From Tubiluchus corallicola (lineage: Eukaryota > Priapulida > Priapulimorpha > Priapulimorphida > Tubiluchidae): 64,000 nucleotides of DNA. Below the pieces are notes generated by a model, which saw nothing but the letters and a program-made list of their open reading frames with translations, did not search any database and had not been told where the DNA came from. Positions 25,440 to 35,882 of the stretch are shown one piece after another. Each line of letters begins with the position of its first letter. Within the stretch, counting starts at the first letter, position 1. The translations under genes and the position numbers were made by a program. The DNA is taken from NCBI GenBank assembly GCA_030141605.1, contig JAQGDQ010002366.1, positions 743,160 through 807,159 of the forward strand, read 5' to 3'.

Positions 25440-27740
25440 AATCCCGATTAGATTCATTATACTAGTGGGGTAAAGTTAAACATCCTTACCCGGTGGGGTA
25501 AGTTAGACCAAAAAATAACTGAATAATTTAAATAAGGAAATATATAAGGAAATGAATAAGGAAAAATAAGGATATATAGTATAACCAACAAAGCAGCACA
25601 TAGATTTTGACTAACACGGGAAATTGTTCCAGTGTTTTTTGCAATTTTTGTGCTAATCATATTCATATTCCAGCTCAAATTATCATTAATTATCGCCCCA
25701 AGAAACTTAATTTGGTTAAACATGCTATTTGGCAAATTTGGAAAAAACAGTAGCATTCTGAGAATTGAACCTTGTGGAACTCCATGGGCAATTTCTATGG
25801 GACTAGAAATAGTATTGTTACTGGTGACAGATTGTAAACGAGTAGATAAGTAACTCTGAAACCAGCCACAGACAATTCCTCCTCAAAAATAGAGTTTACT
25901 CATCAAGATATTAAGTCACAGGCTTTTGACAAGCCATGGAACACACCAGCAGTGACAGAATTTTCCTCAATAGTATTCACAAGCTCTTTACATAGCGATA
26001 CAAGTGCAAGTTCGCTAGAGCATACTTTACGAAATCCAAATTGTTTGGTGTTAATTATACTATGCTTTTTCAAATAATTGTTTAGTTGATTGTACACACA
26101 TCTCTCCAGAAGTTTAGAAAAATTGGCAAGAGTCAAAATGGTCACTAATTATACATACAAGTTGAATCACCAGATTTAAATAAAGGCGTGACTAAAGGCT
26201 ATTTCATTTTATCTGGAACTATGCCTGTACCAAGAGATAGACTGATTATGTAACTTTGCGGTGTTGTGATATATTGGATAACATCAACAATTATTTTTGG
26301 AGAAAATCTATATATATTAGAACTTTTATTTGGATTTAAATTTTTACTTGAGCTAACTATATCATCATGAGTAACAGGTTTAAAATAAAAGGAATCTGTG
26401 TAATTCCCATAAAGAAATTGATTACATTTAACATCAGTACATTCAATTTGGTTAGCAAGTTTTGGCCCAATATTAATAAAATAATGATTAAAATTTTCAG
26501 AAATCATTTGATTATTCATTACAAATTTATTTTGGATTTTAAGCCTGATGAGTGTAGAATATTAGATTTATTCATCAATTCCTTTACAGTATTCCAATTT
26601 TTTTAGTATTTTTGGCATATAATTCAAATTTCTTTCTATAGTAATTATTTTTTGTATGTTTTAATAAATTATTTAATTTGTTATGACATTTTTTATAGTT
26701 AGTAGTTTCTAATGTAACACGAGTTTTCATAACAAATTTATATAAACGGTATTTTGTATGACTGACTTTAATAAACCAAAAGGAATCCAAGGTTTATGGG
26801 GATATTTGAATCATTGACAATTTTTTGTTCTTTAATATGTCGTGAGTAAATACTGCTAAATTTCAGGCGAAACATGTACATACATACATGTATATTAGCA
26901 TCATTATTACTTAACACATCATACCAACTAACATTACTTAAATCATGTATTAGAGCATTTTAATGTCATTATGATACACAATTTTATTGCCAGAAACATG
27001 AGTGAGTAATGGAAAACACAAATTAGTTAATAAACACACCGGTAGGTGATCAGATATACCTGTTAGAAGAAAACCAGATTAAAAGTCAATCTCAATTGCA
27101 TTGGTAAATACGTTATCAATAAGTGTGGCAGTGTAATCTGTAACTCTTAGTAGGGCGAATTATATTTGGGAACACATATTGACATAGCATAGTATTCAAA
27201 TAATATTTGATATGATCGTGTTCAGAACGGGATAGTAAATTTATACTGAAATCTCCTAAAAGAAAAATAATTTTACCACTATTATTAACATCAGTCAAAA
27301 TATTGGACAATTTATCTGTAAATCTTAGAGAAGGCTGTTACCTAGTGGTCGATATATACATCCAAGTACCTTACTTTTATCCTTGTTACAATTAATTTCA
27401 ATGAATAAAGCATCAATATCATCACCAATAACACAAAGATCATTACATTGGGTGCACGAAATATAATCATAAATAAACAGTGCCACTCCACCCCCTTTTT
27501 TTATTTTTTCTATTCAGACACAAAAACCTATAGTTGGACAGTATAAACATATGACCTTTTTCATTTTTTAACAAAGGTTCGGTAAGTGCGATGACAGGAA
27601 ACTTAAACTTAATAATTTCCGGGTAAGCAAAAAAATGGTCGAAGTTTGCTTTGAGACTACGAACATAAAGATGTATTAAAGTAAAAGGATTATTGGGTAA
27701 TCCTTTTAGTTCTTTCATCACCCTTTTAACACTAATCAAT
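25440..27740 (-). mobile_element. LINE copy (CR1/L2/Jockey-type), endonuclease plus RT, internally deleted
   Basis: The minus strand encodes, in order and in several frames: an AP-endonuclease start (IHLYVRSLKANFD and VIALTEPLL, 27680-27560), the GCIYRPL block (~27340), LLGDFSINLL (~27250), DNVFTN (~27110), a linker rich in Lys/Asn/Tyr (26790-26584), the RT start with TILTLANFSKLLERCVYNQL (26145-26086) and QFGFRKVCSSELALVSL, then a FQSYL and HGVPQGSIL block (~25780), and finally KFLGAIINDNLSWNMNM with a thumb domain (25700-25457). Between GVPQGSIL and KFLGAIIND the catalytic YADD segment is missing, so RT activity is lost. Many stops also interrupt it. It lies in the spacer between ETFRF1 and DNAI7. 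Confidence 0.75.
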
Positions 27741-27815
27741 AATTACTTTTGCGCTTTGTAATATTATTGTACGTTGTCTGTCAGGATCAATATAACCATC
27801 GTAGGGCGCAGAGTA

Positions 27816-28621
27816 CGCCACTAGCCGAAGTAGGACACGTCCGCTAAAACGCATACATGTGCTAAATTTGCAGAAAAGCAGTGTTGTACATGGACAGCCC
27901 AAGTAGGACACTGGCGATTTCTGTCGAGAATCGATAATTACAACATAATGAAACATAAAACTAAAGTTATTTTAGAAAAAAAGTAACTTTATAATAATGA
28001 TGGATAATCCTTGACAATTTACAAATGCATTTTTCACAATATATCATTATTATTAGCTCCATTAATATAATCATAACACTAAACTAAATATCTAATGCTT
28101 TAAAGCAAGAAACTATGTAGGGCACATAGCTTGCTAGCCCATTTACCTAGTAGAAACAATTATTTGCCCAAGACTAAGAGGCAGTGAAACGTATCACCTA
28201 TCTGTGAAGCGAGACAAAATAAAAAAATGATAGACTTAAACAAATGTTGGTATTACCTAAAAGGCGAGCTTATTTTACTTCAAAAAGATTAATAGCAAAG
28301 CCAAATATAATATTGGCCGTTCTACTAGCTCAGAATAAGATCCTTTAAGACTTTATTACCATTACTGTCAAAGGATAGAGGTTAAGCATAAATAGCTTAT
28401 AAACCTCTCCACTCTTCCTTGTTTACTTTATCAATATTAAAAATACAATATTATCAGATGTATAAAAAATTATTCAACGTGTATTGACGTTTTCAATTAT
28501 TATTATTAAATAAACAATGACAACTGACGCTGCCAGTACGATTAACGATTCATTTCAGGACCTGTCTCTAGTGTCCTACTTGGGCAGCCCATGTGCGACG
28601 CACCCTACTTGTGCTAGCCCA
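27816..28621. mobile_element. Non-autonomous DNA element with nested inverted motifs
   Basis: GCCCAAGTAGGACACT at 27897-27912 is repeated exactly, inverted, at 28570-28585, so the two copies face inward over about 690 bp. Outside them lies a second, weaker inverted pair: GCCGAAGTAGGACAC at 27824-27838 and, on the minus strand, GCACAAGTAGGGTGC at about 28615-28601. Thus each end carries two copies of an AAGTAGG(A/G) motif. The interior has no coding potential. This looks like a MITE with terminal and subterminal repeats. I cannot assign the superfamily, and no clear target duplication was seen. Confidence 0.5.
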
Positions 28622-29545
28622 TCCCAACAACCATTATTAGTTATTGTCGAAATTAAAGTCATTTTCACTGTCATCATCAAATACCTGTAAGTTGAAAGCA
28701 TTATTATCCAGTAAGTTACCAAGGTTGGAAAATCTAGCAAAAAATTTAAATTGATCCTCGTCAAGAATATGATTAAAATAAATGGATTAGCCTCCATTAC
28801 ATCCCGGAGCTTAAATTACTTACGAGTTTTCAGAGATTATTAAAAGTAAGTTACAGTGACACACCACTAAACTTTTATTTTACTACGTATTGCAGCAAGA
28901 ATTAGTTAAGTTTTGATGATCATCAATTATTATGAATAAAATGTTTAAATGTTTATCATACAAAAACCTCCAGCACGTGCAAGCTGCGTGCAAACAAGAC
29001 TCTTGTTGCACCCTCTGACGGACGCAAACATAAAGTTTGCTTAAACACTGGATTTTATTTAAACTTTATTTGTTAATGTCAATAAGCTTTCAATCATAAC
29101 TTGATTGCCTGCTATAATTTTTAAATTTTTGCAAAGTTTTTATGTGTCAGTTTGTTTTATTTGTACAGCTTACAAAATGCTTTCTTGCAATCACGTGACG
29201 GCAAATTAGCGTCATTGGCAACAGGTTACAGGTACTTTAATTTCTCCAGCACTGTGCGGTGAAAACTGTTTCTATATAGTATATTTAGTTTAAGCGGATT
29301 TACAAATCGTTACAATCGTATAAAATTATGTACGACTCGCCAGTTGTATTTTTCAGACTACACTTTGGAAAGATTCTTTTTGTATCAATGCTGTTAACAG
29401 CAGCACATTTTATAACATTAGTCCTATATAAATAAATTGCGCCGTATCAGTGTATGAGTGTAGCATGACTTGATATATTCAGCTTCGCCATCTTTATGAA
29501 CTTGATGAACATTCTGTAGCGAAATAGTTACGTAATTGGTGCACT
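28622..29545. other. Presumed DNAI7 promoter and 5' UTR region
   Basis: No coding sequence. It includes an RFX-type motif at 29211-29222 (separate entry) and CACGTGAC at about 29192. The transcription start is unknown. Confidence 0.4.
29211..29222 (+). promoter_or_regulatory. X-box-like (RFX) motif upstream of DNAI7
   Basis: GTCATTGGCAAC: the right half matches the RFX half-site RGYAAC (GGCAAC) perfectly, and the left half matches GTNRCC at four of six places. It lies 324 bp upstream of the proposed DNAI7 start. RFX factors are established regulators of ciliary genes, so the position makes sense, but a motif this short also occurs by chance. Confidence 0.35.
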
Positions 29546-32500
29546 ATGGGGGTAAGAAGGTTGCGGTATGAGTTGTGTTACTGCACTTTAAATTAGTCTT
29601 GTAGTTGTAATGTAAAAAAGAACTAGCAACATATCTAATGTAAAGTCGAAGTGGTTTAGGTTTGAAATTGTTTAATTTCATTTTCTTTAATCCAGTAATT
29701 CTTACAACTGTTTTTGTACATCCTTCCATGCTATTTATGTTGTAAAGGCAATGATCTAAGCTATGCCTTGTCCTGTAAGTGCCTTGTTCTCTAGTTTTCA
29801 ATAGTTGAAATAATTAATAAATAATCAGCACAGAGAAAAAAGCCATGGCTATAGAAAACTGAATGAGAAGCTGTCAAATGCAGCAATAATTAAACATTCA
29901 TACAACAAAAATGTTGGTGGCAATTAAAAATAATGTGTTAACTAGAATTGCATTTTAGTGCTTCATCTATTATGCCTATATACTAATCTGTACCTAAAAT
30001 ATTTTAAAGGAAAGCTAAACAGATTAAACACTGACCAGCTTAACTGTGCAGCTGTTGCAGTGACATTTGCCGTCACTAATGTAAACCAAAAGTTGTGAAG
30101 AAAATAACTGGCACTGTAATTAACATGCCATGCAATATAAAAAATCAATTTCACAATTAATTAGAAGCAAATTAAGCAACACTCAGCAGTATGGCACAAA
30201 TCAAGGTTGTTAGGTAATAGGTAATTTCATCTACCTAATTTTATCTGTATTAGGGATATATCTTACCTACTTTACCTGTCTGCATGATCAGCTGTATTAA
30301 TTTATCTCTATGAATATTATACGCATATCGTGTTTCATCACATCTTTGAGTAATTTGATTTAAAAGTTTTGTTACATTGTGTCTTTTATTACTCTGTTTA
30401 GCCAAAGAAAAAGAAAAAGCTCTCTAAAGCTGCTAGACTCAAAAAGAAAAAATTGGAAGCTGCAAGAAGAGCACAGGAAGAAGGTATTATTTGCAATTAA
30501 TGGTTTGATTTTCATTTGTTTCTAATTTGCTAAGTTGTTTGTTTAAAAATTAGCTTCTAATTTATTTGTTTTTCTTTCTTTCTTTTGTTCGTTCTTTCTT
30601 TCTTCCTTTCCTTCCTTAAATTCTTTGTTTTTCATCTTTCTTTTTTCCTTCTTTCTTCGCTTTATTCAGTCTTGCCCTGAGTTATTCACTCATGCATTCA
30701 TTGACTAGTTCTTCATTTTTTTCATATATTCATTTTTTTTAGTTGCACACACACACACATACACATACACACTCAACATGAATATTTTTCAACATTTTAT
30801 GACCATCATTTGTAAAAATGGCAAAATTATTATACTGTGTCATTAACTGTAAGGATTTTCAAATTTTATAATCTTGTCGTGTGCCTACTTTGTCTATGAT
30901 ATACTATATGCAATGTCACTTATAATTCTTGTATAGAAGAAGCCAGGCTTCGAGCAGAACAGGAGGAGTTGGAACGACAAGAGCGAGAACGAGTCGAAGC
31001 AGAAGAAAGACGGAAACAAGAAGCTATTGTAAGTAATTGAATTACTAAGCAAATGTGATATGCAGAATACTAGTAACAAATTTTATATTTGTACTTCATT
31101 TTACATACTTTACAGGTTTACATATGCATGTTATCACTCATAAGTGTAAAGTATCACTTGAGCTATATACATATTTAAAATGTGAATACAAATTGCAGTT
31201 TGAAACCAATAAAATTAAAAAAAGTCTTTGTTGTTTTCCAGTTTCCTTTTATACGTAATTTCCTTTTTAAAAACTACGTCAATTGTTAATCTGTAATTTA
31301 ATCTAATTACTAATCCATTATAAATTATTGTTTGGAATTTGTGCGAAGGCAAAGATAAGATGTGTGATATTGCAGTATGAAAAGAGAAAAATTACGCTTA
31401 GGTTGAAAGCATTGTTATACTTTTTTTACACATTTCAGGAGCATGAGATCTGGTTGGTTCAGAATGCTGAATTGGAAACATTTCTTGATAACTATAATTC
31501 AAAACTAAATGATTTCAACGACAAACGCCGGAAAGATGAAGCGGTAGTATAATTTATTAAAACATGATGAGTGCCTGAGGTATTGCTGTGTTATTGCAAT
31601 ATAACTGTGAAATCAAGTTTCAATTTCAATAAAAAGCAAATATTAATTATTGTAAAGAAATATAAAGTAAACTAAACCGAAGCAAAGCAGTCAATTTGGG
31701 TCAGTTAAATCTTATGAGATCTTTTATCTGTGTTTACATATTTCAGTGGAAGCGATATATGGATTGTTGCGGATTACCGGATCCAACCATACCTGGAGAA
31801 ATTAACACCTACATAAATCAGTGGAGAGAGGATTCCACTCATGACCACATTGATTCAGTTCTACACGAAAGCGTAAAGGTCCTTAAGGTAGTAATATGTC
31901 CTGCTGTAATCCATTCATGTGTTGTATAATATAATGTTATTTACTGCTTAAGATATTTACTACTTAAGATATCATTCAGTTGACGCACTGTGCAGTTTGG
32001 AAGCAACTGTAAGCTGTACTTGAATTGCATTACAGAACTGTTAAGGACGATGAACAAAATAAATTTAGAAACAAGAAACACTTTTCTTTCTTTTATTCAC
32101 CGACCTATTTACTAACCTGACCCTGCTTAAATTTACACCTGAGTGTAAGAGCACTATGGCTGTGACTATGCACTTCAACTGTGCCAACACTCCCCTTTGT
32201 CGCATTGTTTACATCCTACTTGTGACATAGGCATTTTTGCTTAACTATTAGCTTCCACCCAATCTGGGCGTCCTGTTGTAGTCCGCTGTAACGTTACCAA
32301 CTTAAGCTGATGAGTCTGTTGCTATGAAACTTCTTTACTGTTCTCAATAAAATAGTTATTTTGGCTAAATATGTGTAGTTGTAGTGTTTCCTGTTAGTGA
32401 CTTTACATGAGCACACAGGATGACCACCTGGTTGTTTGGTTGTTGTAGCTAGGATAATTTTGGACCTTGATATGCATATTAGCTGATTGCTTTCAGTTAG

Positions 32501-35500
32501 TGTCAGGATATTACAAGCTTGAGCAACTTTTTGGGAAGTATTTTTTTTGTCTAAGAGCTCTTGTTAGGAAACAGTGTCTCATCTCTTGACACATAATTAG
32601 TGGGCAATGGGGCGATGAAATGTTGGTAGCTCAGCATAGCTTATTCTGATTATCTTCTCTAACAAGTGATTACCCGCATTTAGTGATGTTTGTCGGTATG
32701 TGTGTGTCTATCTGTCTGTCTACGGCCATATCACGTTGAAAACACCGGTTCTTGTCTGATCACCAAAGTTAAGCAACGTAGAGCCTCGTTAGTACTTGGA
32801 TGGGTGATCACCTAGGAATACCAGGTGCTGTAGGCTTGCGGGATTGCTCAGCCACAGTTGACGCAGCAGCTCCATCAATTTGATCAATAACTGACTCTCT
32901 TAGCGCACACTCCATTGTCTTCCGAGACAGAAGGGTGACAACAATATCTGTCTCTAAGGTCTTCGGACAGGTACAATAAAAAGAAGTTTCATTCACCAAA
33001 CTTGGCACAGTGATGGGTCTGCAATGGGCAAAATAAGCTAGTTGCTTTTTCTGGTTCAAAGACACAAGATAAAAAAATCAAAATAAACTTGTTTTTACCC
33101 ATGCACTGAATTTCATGACAAAGCATAGGCCTGTTTTCATTGTAGTTCTTATTATTTTTACGTCAGCTCTAACTTCATTTAGCTTATAGATGAATTGGAT
33201 TACAAGCTTGCTGACCTACCTAACGAGGGCAATAATGAACTCCGCACTGAGTGCGAAGAAGTTTCACTGGCATTACAAAGCTTACTTCAAGAAAAGCTAG
33301 ATGCTGCTACCTATCATCTATTACTGGTATTGATACTTTATTTTTATTATATTATGGGTTCTCATTTACGTTGAGCTTTCCACTATGTTTTTAATTCTTT
33401 GTAAAGTTTCTGATTTTTAGCGGCTGTGCTGGGATTTCTGGGAATCACTGCAAAAACAAATTTTCTTGCTCATTACAAATTAAAACCTAAAACCTGGGTT
33501 TAATATATACTGTTTTTAGCTGTTTAAGATTATTCTCTACTAGATATATATAGTAGTCTGCTTACAATAGTACATTATTAAAGCCAGTGTCATTCTGACA
33601 TAAAAGCTTGAGCAGCGTGCATTTTTTTATTCGTTTTAAATATATGACACCAATTGAAATGCATACTCGTCTTCACGCTTATGCTTGACTTGGTTTAAAT
33701 GGTTCTTTTACAGGAAGCTTCAAACTTGGCTGACTCAGATACTTTGAATATGGAGAAAGTTTATGGCAATCAACATATTCAACTTTGTATTTGGGGAAAT
33801 ATCAGCAAGAATCCTAGGTGCACTTTGACATTAGTTATGTCATAGGAATGTGAGATTTGTTCCAGCCTTTTTAGACAAATAATCATCTTTTTTGCCGTTG
33901 CCTTACACCATAATGCCGTAAAAAGTGTCCATAAGAAAGAATTGAAGAAACAATGTTTCACTCCTTTGTGACTAATAGTTTTTCCTACTGGGTGAGAAAC
34001 AAAAAAGGTTAAAAGTGCTTTAATACACAATCCACAAAACGGAGAAGAGCGGAAAGAAACACAAGAATCACTAAACGTAATCATTAATTCTAAGAATACA
34101 CAACACCAGATAATCAACAAGAAGACAGCAGAGTGGCAGAAATAATCAGTAAAAACCACATAATCAGTCCTATAATATGTCCTATTAGTGCTACTGCATT
34201 TTTAGTGATTTTTCGTGATATTTTGTGCTTCGCTGTTATTTAGTATTGTTCTAGGTGAATTAGTAATTGTGTTAGACTTTTTTTGCTTCTTGGTGTGACT
34301 TTTTGTGTTACCCCTTTTGTTGCCAGTATTGGAACTTGTAACAATGATACTTAATGCTAACATACAGTAGGCGCCGCTTAATAAACTCATGGTTAATAGA
34401 CTCAATCACTTAATTGACTCAAAAATGCCTGGTATGAGCCACTTCTGTTCAAATGTACATAAGAACTGTCGGTAATTGACTCAAATAATTCTACATAATT
34501 GACTTTTTTGCTTCACATGCTTCAGTAAGACACTTGTATGACTAATAAACTTTTGCGACTTTTACATCATCTTAGTTTGCTTTTGTCCTATAATATATAT
34601 AAAAACAATCATGTTAAGTACCGTTTTGTTTGCAAGCAGGAACGTTTATCCTGTGCTAATATGCTAGCCTGATGGTTTCCTTTGATCCGCCCGTCCATTA
34701 CAATTAACCTTGTTACTCAAGAATTCCTGGAAGCTAAACATTTAATCACTTGCATAGCGGTTTGCTTTTGAAGTTCTAGCTGTCTTAGCCAGAAAGTTTA
34801 ACAGTTAGATGTTGCTGTTATGCCAGGGATGCAGGTACAGTACAGCAAGTACGTCACAATTGTAGAAAGCGGGAACTTAGCTGAAATTACAGATGAAGCT
34901 ACTTGCGGGGAAAACACGGCACCACCAACAGTTTAAGCACACCAAGCACTAAGTATAGTATGAAAATTTGTGCATCATACAACAACAGATTTTCAACGTT
35001 TTTATCATTATGAGAACTTTATCAGCCAACTTCTTCGCGATAAAATGAAGCAGCCGACTTTGAAGAAATTTTTGTAAGTTTTGCAGATGAACAGACTTGT
35101 GAGATTTAGAAAACTATACTTTTTAATTTATTGCTAATTCACTTATATAAATTAATATTTTAAAACATTTTTTTTCTAACTTTTAACTGCACAAAAGAAT
35201 TTAGGCATTACTTTATTTCTAAAATTCATTAAAATGCAGTGCATACTAACCTGATGGCTCATACTTCTATACCAGTAATACTATACCCTTCAGTTAATAG
35301 GTTCAGTCGGTTAATTGACTCAAAACACTTCGGTCCCAAAGTGAGTCTATTTAGCGGCACCTACTGTATTTGATTCCTTTACACCTTCACTATTTTTGCA
35401 ATTTTGTACCAGTTTATAATCACGTTTTGCTTTTTCTTCATATATAGTGCTGTTTTCTGAAAAAAAGTAAGCCAAATTCTTAAGCACTGCCACAAAATTG

Positions 35501-35805
35501 TGTTTTTTTAATTTGATTATAACTTTCACACTTCTGAGTACAAATTTTTTAAAAAAAATCCAACCAGTCCTGTACTAAGAAAGTAAGTGTCATCAAATAA
35601 GTATCGTCATAAAAATAAGTTTAAGTTTAAGTTTAAGTTTATTGTCATATAAAGTACATACAAGTATAACAAAATTATTATTATTTACAAGCGCAATAAA
35701 AATGAACTATAGCACGTAAAAAATTGACTCTATAGCTTAGATATTTTGATGACATGGAGGTGTTGAAGTTCACTGACTTATTCACCTGCTTATGTTGCAA
35801 TGACG

Positions 35806-35882
<77 letters not shown>

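Noticed and set aside
32808-33065. 85-codon minus-strand frame running into the 5S copy
   Set aside because: Its C-terminal part is antisense 5S rRNA and the rest matches nothing I know. Kept only as a possible tail of a 5S-derived repeat.
33779-34159. 126-codon minus-strand frame
   Set aside because: It overlaps DNAI7 exon 7 on the opposite strand and intron sequence, and is Phe/Cys-rich in the manner of chance AT-rich frames.
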